A DNA stretch of 64,000 nucleotides from Betaproteobacteria bacterium (GTDB lineage Bacteria > Pseudomonadota > Gammaproteobacteria > Burkholderiales > Usitatibacteraceae): contig JADKJR010000013.1 in the NCBI GenBank assembly GCA_016720925.1, positions 1 to 64,000 on the forward strand, read 5' to 3'. This document shows positions 35,890 to 45,144 of this stretch, piece after piece (within the stretch, counting starts at the first letter, position 1; each line of letters opens with the position of its first letter). The notes below the pieces were generated by a model. The model had not been told where the DNA came from. It did no database searches and saw only the letters and a list, made by a program, of their open reading frames with translations. The position numbers and the translations under genes were made by a program.

Positions 35890-36175
35890 ATGGATCGATG
35901 GTCCGTTCTGGCAATTACCGCAGCGTGCACATTGGGGCTCGCGCTGACTTCGAATGGTTCGCACGCTCCGCCGGCGGGCAAAGTGTACCGGGTCGGGTTG
36001 CGTGTGAATCAAGGCGCCAATGTCGGCGGAATGCCCTATCCGCAAGTCGCATCACTTCGCCAGGGGCTGACGTAGCCCGGGTATATCGAAGGCACTAACC
36101 TCATCATCGAGGAGCGTTACCCGGAAAGGCAACCGGAACGTTTGCCCGGCGTTGCGGCGGAACTCGTCGCTTGAT
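35890..36175 (+). pseudogene. 5' remnant of an ABC-type substrate-binding protein (TrpX/DUF534 type)
   Basis: MDRWSVLAITAACTLGLALT begins a signal peptide, then VYRVGLRVNQGANVGGMPYP and, after an in-frame TAG at 36073-36075, YIEGTNLIIEERYPERQPER and LPGVAAELVA. These are the first 90 residues of the ABC_sub_bind family (normally about 320). The frame then runs into unrelated sequence ending at a terminator-like hairpin, so the gene is both stopped and truncated. This is genuine decay, unlike the frameshifts of the left end. Confidence 0.7.
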
Positions 36176-36331
36176 CTAACCCTCGAACGGTGGACGCCCC
36201 ATTCAGGGGTGGTTGTTGCCGCGAACTGTAGCAGTGTGTCCTGCCGGAATGACCGGCGCGGAGTATCGCACGCGAGACTGCTTAACCTTTGTCGCAGGCC
36301 TGCCAATGTGGATTCAGTTACTGCCTGTGCA

Positions 36332-36362
36332 AACCCCAGCCGTGGCTGGGGTTTTGTTTTTC
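36332..36362 (+). terminator. intrinsic terminator
   Basis: AACCCCAGCCGTGGCTGGGG followed by TTTTGTTTTTC forms a strong stem and T-tract for plus-strand transcription. It is the likely original terminator of the truncated substrate-binding gene upstream and also lies at the 3' side of the converging OYE gene. Confidence 0.75.
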
Positions 36363-36383
36363 TACAGGATGCGCGCGCGCAGT

Positions 36384-37472
36384 TCAGGCAGGCAGAGCAG
36401 TATAGTCCGTGTAGCCCTTCGCACCGGGTGTGTAGAACGTCGACATGTCGGGCGCATTGAGTGCGGCGTCCTTTTGCATACGCGTGACCAGATCCGGGTT
36501 GGCCAGGAATCCGCGGGCGAACGCAATCATGTCTGCCTGGCCTTCGTTGAGCGCCGTTTGTGCGGACGCCGCATCGAACCCACCGGCAAGAATGAAGGGC
36601 CCGTTGAAAGCGTGGCGCAATGCGAGCTTGAAGGCTGCCGGTACCGGTGGCGCACCCATGGCCGAATGATCGAGCACATGCAGATACGCGAGTTTCAGCG
36701 CGGAAAGTTCTTTGACCAAGGCAAGGTACTGCGCTTCCTGCTCGGGATAGTGGCCCGTCGAATTGAAGACACCGTATGGCGAAATGCGGATGCCGACCCG
36801 TTCCGCGCCGATCGCCGCAACGGTCGCCCGGGCGACTTCGAGTGCAAAGCGATTGCGCCCCGCGATCGAGCCGCCATAGCCGTCGGTGCGCGTGTTGACG
36901 TTGGCATTGAGAAACTGTTCGATCAGATAACCATTCGCGGCGTGTAATTCCACGCCGTCGAACCCGGCCTCGATGGCGAGCTTGGCGGCGTGGGCGTATT
37001 CGCCCACCGCATGATCGATATCGGCCTGTGTCATTGCGCGCGGTTTGCTGTGCGGCAGCATGCCGTGGCTATCGGTGTACATCTCGCCGGGGCAGATCGC
37101 ATCGGTGGGGCCGACTACCTCGGCGCCGGCGGGCAGATTGGCGGCCTGGGTCACGCGGCCGGTGTGCATGAATTGAATGTATATCTTGCCGCCTTTGGCA
37201 TGCACGGCATCGGTTGTCTGTTTCCAGCCTGCCACCTGCGCCGCATTGAACAATCCCGGGATTCGCGGGTAGCCCAGTCCGTTTGCGGAAGGCGAAGTGC
37301 CTTCGGTGATGATGAGGCCGGCGCTGGCGCGCTGGCCATAATATTCGGCCATCAGGGCGTTAGGAGTATTGGTGTCCACCGCGCGGCTGCGTGTCATCGG
37401 CGCCATCACGGCACGATTGGCGAGCGCCAGTTTGTTCATCGAGTAAGGGGACAAGAGGGAGGCAGGTGACAT
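36384..37472 (-). CDS. old yellow enzyme family alkene reductase
   Basis: A 362-residue FMN-dependent NADPH:alkene reductase of the NemA/OYE type. ATG at 37472 has AGGA upstream; the longer frame to 37529 has none. The motifs are present: NRAVMAPMTRSRA, then QFMHTGRVTQ, and GFDGVELHAANGYLIEQFLN (substrate-binding His and Asn). The C-terminal end IAFARGFLANPDLVTR is typical. The family reduces enones, nitroalkenes and nitrate esters. No neighbour suggests a specific substrate. Confidence 0.92.
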   Translation of the reverse strand: MSPASLLSPYSMNKLALANRAVMAPMTRSRAVDTNTPNALMAEYYGQRASAGLIITEGTSPSANGLGYPRIPGLFNAAQVAGWKQTTDAVHAKGGKIYIQFMHTGRVTQAANLPAGAEVVGPTDAICPGEMYTDSHGMLPHSKPRAMTQADIDHAVGEYAHAAKLAIEAGFDGVELHAANGYLIEQFLNANVNTRTDGYGGSIAGRNRFALEVARATVAAIGAERVGIRISPYGVFNSTGHYPEQEAQYLALVKELSALKLAYLHVLDHSAMGAPPVPAAFKLALRHAFNGPFILAGGFDAASAQTALNEGQADMIAFARGFLANPDLVTRMQKDAALNAPDMSTFYTPGAKGYTDYTALPA

Positions 37473-37789
37473 GGCAGTCCTGTAGAAAGGGGGAAATGGG
37501 AGAGTCGCGTCCAGTGCTTGTTGAGGCACATGTAGGCGCGACGCTGAAAAGATATTGGGGTTGAATTGGCAAACTCAACGGCGAGGAGCGGTTCAGCAAA
37601 AGAGGGAGGCCAGGAAATGGCAGGGAACAGGTTATTGGCATCCGGACGTCTTGCTCCTTTCGGCAAGGGAAAACCCGACTTCCTTGACCATTGACAAACG
37701 GGGCCCGGACCCTGGGAGTACATTCGATCAGGACAGTGAGAACTGGATTCGATTGACGAGGCATTGCGTTTGAGCGGAAAGGGCGAACA
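37473..37789. other. intergenic spacer between divergent genes
   Basis: About 320 bases lie between the divergent OYE and OmpA-family genes. It must hold both promoters, but I see no confident -35/-10 pair, no palindromic repeat and no credible gene. Confidence 0.4.
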
Positions 37790-38626
37790 ATGAAAAACAT
37801 TTTGCGAATCGTGATTGCGCTGGTGTGCGTGCTGGCCGGTGCGACCGTGGCACTGGCGCAGCAGAAGGACGAAGCTGGCTGCAAGGACCATCCGATGTTC
37901 ACACGGATGCCGGGGTACTGGATCTACAAGTGCGTGGACAAACAGTTCGATGCATACGCGTTCGTGACCGGTCCCGGGAAGACCGAAACCGTGGAGGGCC
38001 GAAAGGCGACCTGGACCTACTACCCGCAGGCGAAGGCGACGGACAAGCCCAGCGAACTACAGATCAAGCGGAATTTCGAAGCGGCGATACAGAAGGCCGG
38101 CGGCAAGATTGTCGGGGCCGACAAGGGACGTCAGACGTTTACGCTGACCGCGGACGGGAAAGAGATCTGGGTGGAAGTGTGGGCGGAGTTCACCGGCAAA
38201 TACGGCTTCACCATCGTCGAGAAAAAGGCGATGGCCCAGGACATCGTCGCCACGGCTGAAGTTTTTTCCAACGACATACGTTCCACCGGACATGCCGCCA
38301 TTTACGGCATCTATTTTGATAGCGGCAAGTCCGTGATCAAGCCCGAGTCTGATGCGGCGCTCGCCGAAATCGCCAAGTTGCTCAACAGTGATCCGGGCCT
38401 GAAACTCAACGTGGTGGGCCATACCGACAATGTCGGCCAAATGGATTCCAACATGAAGCTCTCCCAGGCGCGGGCCGAGGCAGTTGCCCAAGCGTTGATC
38501 ACCAAGCACGGCATTGCCACCACGCGCCTGAAGGGCTATGGCGTTTCTTCCCTGGCGCCGGTGACGTCCAACGAGTCCGATGCGGGGCGCGCCAAGAACC
38601 GGCGCGTGGAGCTTGTCAAGCAGTGA
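37790..38626 (+). CDS. OmpA-family protein
   Basis: 278 residues with a signal peptide (VIALVCVLAGATVALA). The N-terminal 130 residues (GCKDHPMFTRMPGYWIYKCV) form a domain seen in related beta-proteobacterial OmpA proteins and rich in Lys/Thr strands. The C-terminal 110 residues are the peptidoglycan-binding OmpA domain: IYFDSGKSVIKPESDAALAE, VVGHTDNVG, LSQARAEAVAQALI and NRRVELV. So the protein probably tethers to peptidoglycan. The N-terminal cysteines may make a disulfide. Confidence 0.88.
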   Translation: MKNILRIVIALVCVLAGATVALAQQKDEAGCKDHPMFTRMPGYWIYKCVDKQFDAYAFVTGPGKTETVEGRKATWTYYPQAKATDKPSELQIKRNFEAAIQKAGGKIVGADKGRQTFTLTADGKEIWVEVWAEFTGKYGFTIVEKKAMAQDIVATAEVFSNDIRSTGHAAIYGIYFDSGKSVIKPESDAALAEIAKLLNSDPGLKLNVVGHTDNVGQMDSNMKLSQARAEAVAQALITKHGIATTRLKGYGVSSLAPVTSNESDAGRAKNRRVELVKQ

Positions 38627-38684
38627 ACCGGTAAATGGGATCGGCACTATTTTTTCAAGTTAAACGCAAATGTAGAATTGGGGC

Positions 38685-39128
38685 ATGACCAAGATTCCCG
38701 ATCCGCACTTCGCCGAGCGTATTCATGCCAGCTTCGAGCGGCAACACGCGATGCAGCTTATTCAGGCGACACTGCCTGTCGTCGAGCACGGTCGCACCGA
38801 AATCCATCTGCCGCACTGGCAAGGCGTCGAGCAGCAGCACGGCTTTGTGCATGGCGGCGTGGTCGGCATGATTGCCGACTCGGCCGCGGGTTACGCGTCC
38901 ATGACGATGGTTCCACCCAGCGCCACTGTACTGACGGTGGAGTACAAGATGAACCTGGTGGCTCCCGCCGATGGAGAGAAGCTGATCGCCCGTGGTCAGG
39001 TCGTCCGTGCCGGCCGTACGCTGATCGTCACCAAGGCAGAAGTTTTCGCCGTCAAGGAGGGCAAAGAAACCCTTTGTGCCCTGATGCAGCAAACGATCAT
39101 GGTGATGCACGGGAAAGTGGAGAAGTAG
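38685..39128 (+). CDS. PaaI-family hotdog thioesterase
   Basis: 147 residues with the hotdog-fold signature QHGFVHGGVVGMIADSAAGY (H-G-G-V and the catalytic Asp in I-A-D-S), then TVEYKMNLVAPADGEKLIAR and VTKAEVFAV. The family hydrolyses aryl- or acyl-CoA. It follows the OmpA gene with a 58-base gap but the functions look unrelated. Confidence 0.9.
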   Translation: MTKIPDPHFAERIHASFERQHAMQLIQATLPVVEHGRTEIHLPHWQGVEQQHGFVHGGVVGMIADSAAGYASMTMVPPSATVLTVEYKMNLVAPADGEKLIARGQVVRAGRTLIVTKAEVFAVKEGKETLCALMQQTIMVMHGKVEK

Positions 39129-39177
39129 GATCGTTGCGCTGGCATTGATGCGGTGACGCATACCCGGATCAGGAATA

Positions 39178-39248
39178 CAAACCCTAGCACCGGCGAGCCT
39201 CTCCCGCCGTTTATGCCCGAAAAGGCGCACCAGTCCTTGAGTTTGCGG
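39178..39248. repeat. dispersed palindromic repeat, copy 7
   Basis: CAAACCCTAGCACCGGCGAG, centre CCGCCGTTTATGCCCG, right arm GGCGCACCAGTCCTTGAGTT. It sits between converging thioesterase and amidohydrolase genes. Confidence 0.65.
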
Positions 39249-39263
39249 ATTTAGTCCGCGCTC

Positions 39264-40556
39264 CTACTCCCCTGAACCCGGGTAGATCGTCCGCCCCCGA
39301 CTGATCGTGCACCGCACCGTCGCGAAATTCGCCACATCCGCCGCCGGATCCGCGCCAAGCACCACGAGGTCCGCATCCAGCCCTGCCGCCACGCGACCGC
39401 GGCGGCCGCTTTCCTTCCAGCGCGCGGCAGGCGTCGTGGTGAGCGAGGCGAGTATCTGCATCGGCGACATGCCCGCCTTCGCCATGAGCAGGTACTCTTC
39501 GGCGGGATCAGCATCGTTCATGTAGCCGACGTCAGTGCCGAACAGCACCTGCCCACCCGCCGCGATGAAGGTCCTGACATGCGCCACCGATGCGTCCACC
39601 AGCCGCGCGGTGACCGCGGGCGGCGCGTTCTCCTTGCTCATTTCGTAGCCCATCAGTTTCAGCGTCGGGATGACGGACATGCCTTGCTGGATGGCCCGCT
39701 GGCGCAGCGCATCCGGCCACGGTGTCGCAACACCCAGGGTGGTATGTGCAAGGATGTCCACCCCGGCCGCGAGCGCTGCGTCCACGCCCGCGATATCGGT
39801 GGGATGCGCGATCACCAGCTTGCCGCGGCGATGGGTCTCGTCGGCGGCGGCGCGGGCGATGTCGGCAGGCATGCGCTGGATTTGCCTTGCCTGAGGTGTG
39901 GCGATGAAGAGCTTGGTCGCGTCGGCACCAGCGTCGAGATTTTCGCGCACCACTTTCAGGGCGGCGTCAATGCTCGCTGGCTGCGGCATGCTTTCGAGGA
40001 ACTCGCGTGGAAAATTGTCCAGATAGATCGGGATGCCGTTGGGCGGGAACAGCGGCAGGCCCGCCGTGAGAATGCGCGGCCCGCGCACTTCACCCCAAAC
40101 GCCGTCGCGTTCAATTCGCGCACGCAGGGCCAGTGTGTTGTCGCGGTCGGAGGCAATATCGACCACGGTCGAATAGCCGTAGCGCGTCAGCATCGTCACT
40201 AATTTTTTCGTCAGTTCATTTGCGGGCTGCGTGCCGGCGGCGTTCCAGGTCTCACCGATGAGATGCACGTGGCTGTTCTGGAATCCCGCCGTGATGATTC
40301 CGCCGCTGCACGTTGATTCGCGCGCGCCGGCCGGGATCGCGACCTTTCCCTTCTCGCCAACAGCCATGATCTTGTCGCCACGAATGACGACCACGCTTTC
40401 CTTGAGTAGCTCACGATCGGGGGCGATATATATTTTCGCGCCGCGCAGGAACCAGGTATCGGGCTCGCTCGCGGCACGCGCATTGACTACGGCAAGCAGC
40501 GCGGTCACGGGCGCGAGCAGGATCAACTTTGCGATGTGCGTACAGGTCATGTTCAT
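39264..40556 (-). CDS. exported amidohydrolase
   Basis: 430 residues with a signal peptide (LILLAPVTALLAVVNARA). The TIM-barrel metal ligands are visible: GGIITAGFQNSHVHLIGE (H-V-H), a Lys in DATKLFIATPQ, HPTDIAG, DILAHTTLG and the catalytic Asp in LFGTDVGY. The imidazolonepropionase-like tail (ADLVVLGADPAADVANFATV) closes the composite beta-sandwich. Exported members are often dipeptidases or hydrolases of N-acyl substrates; this one has no partner to tell. Confidence 0.88.
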   Translation of the reverse strand: MNMTCTHIAKLILLAPVTALLAVVNARAASEPDTWFLRGAKIYIAPDRELLKESVVVIRGDKIMAVGEKGKVAIPAGARESTCSGGIITAGFQNSHVHLIGETWNAAGTQPANELTKKLVTMLTRYGYSTVVDIASDRDNTLALRARIERDGVWGEVRGPRILTAGLPLFPPNGIPIYLDNFPREFLESMPQPASIDAALKVVRENLDAGADATKLFIATPQARQIQRMPADIARAAADETHRRGKLVIAHPTDIAGVDAALAAGVDILAHTTLGVATPWPDALRQRAIQQGMSVIPTLKLMGYEMSKENAPPAVTARLVDASVAHVRTFIAAGGQVLFGTDVGYMNDADPAEEYLLMAKAGMSPMQILASLTTTPAARWKESGRRGRVAAGLDADLVVLGADPAADVANFATVRCTISRGRTIYPGSGE

Positions 40557-40854
40557 TGGGCGCTCTCCGTGGCTTGATCGGCGATGTGTAAGGGTAGCGT
40601 GATTCTATCGAGTCAATGATGACACCGTGGCCAGCCTGCTCGCAGAAAAGGACAGTGCAAGTTCCGTGAGGGGCGGAACACGGAAGCTCTTAGTGAGCTG
40701 CTTCCAGCGTTCCTGAAATCTGCCACGCGGCGCGGCAAACATCCTCGTAGGACATTCCCTACCGCATAAGCCGCGCTCGTCCGATGCCTCCGGCGGCCCG
40801 GCACAATCATGATCGTAATGGATACACGATTGTATCGGCCCACAGGAGTCGCAA

Positions 40855-41244
40855 ATGCATCGCAACGGCAAGCAACCCATCAAACAGGACGAGCTCACGC
40901 CCAGCCAACTCATCCTGCCGATCGAATCCGATCTGCTGGCGGGCGATCAGGAGCGCGACGAAGACAGCGACAGTGGCACGCACGACGTTGTGACCGGAAC
41001 GCCAGAGTTCCTAGAGATTGCCAATGAAGAGAAAGGCCCGCGCGAAACGGCGCCGGCCGATGCCATAGAGGTGCTCGCCGTGGAACCGCCAGTGGCGAAG
41101 AACGCCAAGGAAGACCGCAAGTCGCGCATGAAAGACTCAGGGGCCGCGCCGAGAAAAGTCACGCGCGCGGGCGCGCATCCCCAGCCCGCCAAAAAACTTG
41201 CCGGCACGCTTCGCGCTGGCATCAAAAAACAGACGAGGCCATGA
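40855..41244 (+). CDS. hypothetical intrinsically disordered protein, coupled to an EF-hand gene
   Basis: 129 residues with GGAG upstream of ATG 40855. It is very acidic in the first half (ESDLLAGDQERDEDSDSG) and Lys/Arg-Pro rich in the second (KNAKEDRKSRMKDSGAAPRK). It shows no signal peptide or predictable fold. Its TGA overlaps the next ATG in ATGA (41241-41244), so the two genes are probably translated together. A DNA- or metal-binding role can only be guessed. Confidence 0.6.
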   Translation: MHRNGKQPIKQDELTPSQLILPIESDLLAGDQERDEDSDSGTHDVVTGTPEFLEIANEEKGPRETAPADAIEVLAVEPPVAKNAKEDRKSRMKDSGAAPRKVTRAGAHPQPAKKLAGTLRAGIKKQTRP

Positions 41245-41693
41245 AATCAATTCACAAGACTGCCGCGCGGGCACTTGCCGGCCTCGCTGCGCTGGCTACG
41301 TGGGCGTACACCGCTCACGCCAACCCGCGCAAGTCCGACGCGGAATTCGCAAAGATGGATATCAACAGGGACGGTCGCGTTTCTTCCGATGAACATGCGG
41401 CTGGCGGCAAACAAATGTTCGACGCGATGGATGCGAACCATAACGGCAAGGTGACCGCTCTAGAAATGGATGCTGCGCATGAGCGCGTGACCGGCGCCCA
41501 AGCCAACAGGGCGGAGATGTCGGCCGCCGAGAAAATCAAAGTGATCGACAAAGATGGTGATGGGATTCTGTCGGCGGCAGAACACGCATCGGGCTCCCAA
41601 GCCATGTTCGAGAAAATGGATACGAACAAGGACGGCTATTTGAGCCGGGTTGAGCTTGCGGCAGGTCATGCAAACATGCTGAAGAAAACCTAG
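41241..41693 (+). CDS. secreted four-EF-hand protein
   Basis: 150 residues with a signal peptide (AARALAGLAALATWAYTAHA). Four EF-hand loops occur in two pairs: DINRDGRVSSDE, DANHNGKVTALE, DKDGDGILSAAE and DTNKDGYLSRVE. Each has the D-x-[DN]-x-[DN]-G spacing and a terminal Glu, so calcium binding is likely. It overlaps the disordered gene upstream by 4 bases and converges with the Bug gene, only 2 bases away. Confidence 0.9.
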   Translation: MKSIHKTAARALAGLAALATWAYTAHANPRKSDAEFAKMDINRDGRVSSDEHAAGGKQMFDAMDANHNGKVTALEMDAAHERVTGAQANRAEMSAAEKIKVIDKDGDGILSAAEHASGSQAMFEKMDTNKDGYLSRVELAAGHANMLKKT

Positions 41694-41695
41694 TC

Positions 41696-42696
41696 CTACT
41701 CCGGCTTGATATTCCCATCCTTGATAACTTTCGCCCACTTGGCGATTTCGCTCTTAACGGTAGAGGCAAGCGCGTCGGGCGTGCTGCCGGAAACTTCGAT
41801 CCCCTGTTCGGCGAGCCTTTCCCGCACTTCCGGCATCAGCAGGACCGCATTCACTTCGCGATTTATCAGCGCAATGATTTCCGCGGGCGTGCCGGTCGGC
41901 GCGAACAGCGCGTAGGGCGCGATCGATTCGAAACCAGGCAACGTCTCCGCCACCGTCGGCAGATCCGGCAGCACCGGCGAGCGCTTGGCCGACGTCACGG
42001 CGAGTGCGCGCAGCTTTCCGGATTTGATGTGCGGCAGGTGTGGCGGCATGGAATCGAGCGACATCGACACCCGGCCGTCGATCAGGTCAGGCAGGAACAG
42101 CGCGGTGCCTTTGTACGGCACATGCACGATATCGATGCCCGCCATCTGCTTGAACATTTCCCCTGTGAGATGAATCAGCGCGCCGGTGCCCGAAGAGGCG
42201 AAGTTGAGCTGGCCGGGGTGCGACTTGGCGTAAGCGATCAGTTCCGGCACGGTTTTCACCGGCAGGCTATTCGTGATCACCAGCACGCTCGGGACATGGC
42301 CCACCATCGAGATGGGGGTGAGGTCGCGGCGGAAATCGTAGCCAAGGGTCTTGTAGTACGTCACCGAAATCGCGTGCGACGCGACCGAGCCCATCAGCAG
42401 AGTGTAGCCATCAGGCGCCGCCTTGGCCGCCGCTTCCGCGCCGATGTTCGCGCCCGCGCCCGGCTTGTTGTCGACGATCATCGTCTGGCCGAGTCGCGCA
42501 CCGAGCTTTTCCGCCACCACTCGCGTGAGGATATCCGTGGCTCCGCCTGCGGGAAACGGGACGACGACGTGGATGGGTTTTGACGGATATCCGCCCGCGG
42601 ACTTTGCGGGGTCTGTGACTGTGCGAGCTGCGGAAGAATGAACACGAACAGCAATGCAAATGCGGTGGCGGCAATTTGTTTCAGTTGTTTGCGCAT
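41696..42696 (-). pseudogene. Bug-type receptor with one frameshift
   Basis: ATG at 42696 begins a signal peptide (IAATAFALLFVFILPQLAQS), then the frame changes near 42615 and GYPSKPIHVVVPFPAGGATD follows, then MIVDNKPGAGANIGAEAAAK and PDGYTLLMG. The rest is open to TAG at 41696 (YALFAPTGTPAEIIALINRE and VIKDGNIKPE). Only one base separates the two frames. This is otherwise a complete Bug protein, so it may be intact in the cell. Confidence 0.85.
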
Positions 42697-42822
42697 GACG
42701 CGGTCCCCGTATCGATGTGTTTGCGCAACCACTATAGAGGCCGGGATTCCTTAAATCAAATGCGCCGGGTCTCCCTGCTGCCAGTCGCGTGCCGGATCAA
42801 TTACTTTTGTTTCCCGCGCGAC

Positions 42823-43227
42823 TCACCGCCATCTGTCTCCGGTCTTCTTCACGTAATTCGCCAGCACATAGGGCCACGGAATGACGATCGGGAAAATCAC
42901 CCAACCCATCAGGCAGGCGTTGACCGACTCCCATGTGTCCGCGTCCATCTGCTGCGCAGACCACAACGGGAATGCAACGGCGATCAACCATATCGACTTC
43001 CAGACCAGCTCGAAAAGAAGCAGCGGCAACATTTGCAGCGGATAGCGAATTCCCAACGCTGCCAGGACCGATACGGCCGCGAGCAAGCTTGAGGCAGCGC
43101 GAGGCGTTGGGTCACCCGCGATCGCGTGGCTGACGATTCCTGGCCATATGGCGAATCCAAGCCCTACCAATATGAGCAGGTAAGTGGCTCTCAGCAGATA
43201 CAAGCGAAACGTTGATACCTCAGCCAT
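42823..43227 (-). CDS. hypothetical membrane protein
   Basis: 134 residues with four hydrophobic segments (YLLILVGLGFAIWPGIV, SSLLAAVSVLAALG, MLPLLLFELVWKSIWLIAVA, LMGWVIFPIVIPWPYVLA). The central RYPLQMLPLLLFELVWKSIW with W and E in the membrane is characteristic of a small conserved family, unnamed as far as I know. It stands alone. Confidence 0.7.
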   Translation of the reverse strand: MAEVSTFRLYLLRATYLLILVGLGFAIWPGIVSHAIAGDPTPRAASSLLAAVSVLAALGIRYPLQMLPLLLFELVWKSIWLIAVAFPLWSAQQMDADTWESVNACLMGWVIFPIVIPWPYVLANYVKKTGDRWR

Positions 43228-43261
43228 CGTGCGAGTCCCTTTCCTCTATAACGACGGAAAA

Positions 43262-43327
43262 CTCCAGCGCTGGCGGTCCTCACAGGCCATTAGTGCCGTG
43301 CAACCCCCGCCAGATACGGCGTTTCAA
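43262..43327. repeat. dispersed palindromic repeat, copy 8
   Basis: CTCCAGCGCTGGCGGTCC, centre AGGCCATTAGTGCCGTG, right arm CCCGCCAGATACGGCGTTTC. It lies between two genes that are both on the minus strand. Confidence 0.6.
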
Positions 43328-43364
43328 AACCTGAGGCGACGGATTCAATCACCGAGTAGCAGCG

Positions 43365-45011
43365 TCACGCTACCAACACCTTCACATCCGGATACCCCAG
43401 CATCTTCAGGATGAAGTAGTTGGCGGCGGCGTCGCCAGGATCGTCTGCGACGCAAATGATTTCGGCATAACGCGGGAGCCCGGCTTTGACGAGGATGCTC
43501 CAGATATCTTTCGCTGCCTTCGGTGTTCCGTCGACATTCACCAGCTCGGTGTACGGCACGTGAATCATTTTTCCGTCCCGCACTTTGGCCGGCATCGCTT
43601 TGCCGGAAGCGATGTAGACCTTCGGATACGCGCCTTCCGTGCGCGACGGCTCGCCGGTCAGGATGCCGGGACGAACGTTGGCGGTATATGTGGTGGCCGG
43701 GAGGGCAAGATCCTGCGGCGATTTTCGCGGGCCGACGATGGTGGCTTCCTTGGTGAGCGTAAAACCGCCGAGCCCCCAGTCGTCCATGCCCTCGGCGAGG
43801 ACAGAGATCTTTTTCTGTCCGAGCTTTTCCAGCATCAGGAACGCCAGTGCCGAACTTGTGTTCAATCCGCCATCGGAGACGATGACAGCCTCAAAGGCCG
43901 CATTGACGCCAGCGGCCCCCAGCATGTCGGCAAGTTTCTCTGGGGTGGCGAGGTGGCGCTTGAAGACATCGGCGGGAATGTTGACGGCGAACGGCACATG
44001 TCCCAGTTGGTAGGCCTCTGCCGGGCGCACATCCACAACGTTCAGTTTTGACACACCGAAGCTGCGCAGCATCGGGTTGCCCCATCCATTCAGCCAGTTT
44101 TTTTCGCGCATCATATTTGGCGCGTCGTACGTCCAGAACGGCAGCCCTCTGTCGTCACGCAGCCACTCCAACTGGGATTCCTTGTAGAGCTTGACCTTCG
44201 GGTAGTTCAGCAAAATCCTGGTGGCAAAAAACGGTACGCTGGCAGCAATGCCGCCGCCGCAGTGCGTGTACACCTGCTGTTCAGGTTTGATCCCCAGGTA
44301 GGTGAGCATTCGCTTGATCTCCCCGCTGGATTTGAACGTCTTGTCCGGGTTAAAGAAGTCCGCGCTGGGCGCCATGATGGCATTGGGGATATGGCCGGCG
44401 CGGTCGAAAAATTTGGCACCGCCAAAATGCTGATCGGGTTCGAGCGCCTCGACGAGCGCGTTGTTGACCGGGTCGCCGGAGGCCACCAGAAATTCCGGCA
44501 GCCGCACACGCACCTCTTCCCTCAGCGTCGCGACGCGAAATGTTCCCGTCTTCGGCGCCGGTGTGGCGTCTTTCGTGGCCGCGCCGCCCGCCGCCAGCCA
44601 TTTCGCCATGCCGCCGTCGAGGACGAACATGTCCTCGGCGGGGAAGCCGTGATAGTAGAGGTCAAAGAAAAGGCTGGTCGCAAAGAAGGTGCCGCCCTGG
44701 TCGGTGAGGACGATCTTCTTGCCGGCGCTGACCCCCCAGGACTGGATGCGCCGCTCCATCTCTGCGGTGGAATTCTCGCGGCCACCGAAGCTGAACACAT
44801 CGACATTAACCGCGCCGGGAATGTGCCTCGCCGCGTGCAACGGGGTCGGTGATGCATCCAGCAAAATAATATCGTCGCGATGGAGGTTCTTCTCGAGCCA
44901 TTGAACGCTGACGAGATTGCCCGGGCGATCTTCGGCTGCCGCGGCCGGCTGCATCATGAACAGGCCACTCGCGATGAATACGAAAATCCAATAGCTCAGG
45001 TGCTTTGACAT
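43365..45011 (-). CDS. exported protein with four rhodanese domains, one catalytic
   Basis: 548 residues; ATG at 45011 with GGAG upstream and a signal peptide (IFVFIASGLFMMQPAAA). Domains: residues about 32-145 (Asp instead of Cys, LTDQGGT), about 165-295 (active-site loop THCGGGIAAS, catalytic Cys kept), about 315-420 (VSDGGLNTSS, no Cys) and about 440-548 (VADDPGDAA, no Cys). The domain order suggests one catalytic unit with three binding or structural repeats. Sulfurtransferases in the periplasm may handle thiosulfate or cyanide. No sox gene is nearby. Confidence 0.88.
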   Translation of the reverse strand: MSKHLSYWIFVFIASGLFMMQPAAAAEDRPGNLVSVQWLEKNLHRDDIILLDASPTPLHAARHIPGAVNVDVFSFGGRENSTAEMERRIQSWGVSAGKKIVLTDQGGTFFATSLFFDLYYHGFPAEDMFVLDGGMAKWLAAGGAATKDATPAPKTGTFRVATLREEVRVRLPEFLVASGDPVNNALVEALEPDQHFGGAKFFDRAGHIPNAIMAPSADFFNPDKTFKSSGEIKRMLTYLGIKPEQQVYTHCGGGIAASVPFFATRILLNYPKVKLYKESQLEWLRDDRGLPFWTYDAPNMMREKNWLNGWGNPMLRSFGVSKLNVVDVRPAEAYQLGHVPFAVNIPADVFKRHLATPEKLADMLGAAGVNAAFEAVIVSDGGLNTSSALAFLMLEKLGQKKISVLAEGMDDWGLGGFTLTKEATIVGPRKSPQDLALPATTYTANVRPGILTGEPSRTEGAYPKVYIASGKAMPAKVRDGKMIHVPYTELVNVDGTPKAAKDIWSILVKAGLPRYAEIICVADDPGDAAANYFILKMLGYPDVKVLVA

Positions 45012-45144
45012 GTTGTGCTCCGGTTGCGTAATGGCCGTAACGTAGTCTTGCGGCAACGCCGGGAGCAAGCCCGATGTGATGAGCCACGGTTCAGGCGGAC
45101 GGGGCACGATCCGCGCGGATAGGCCGCACGCCTGCGGACCGCGT

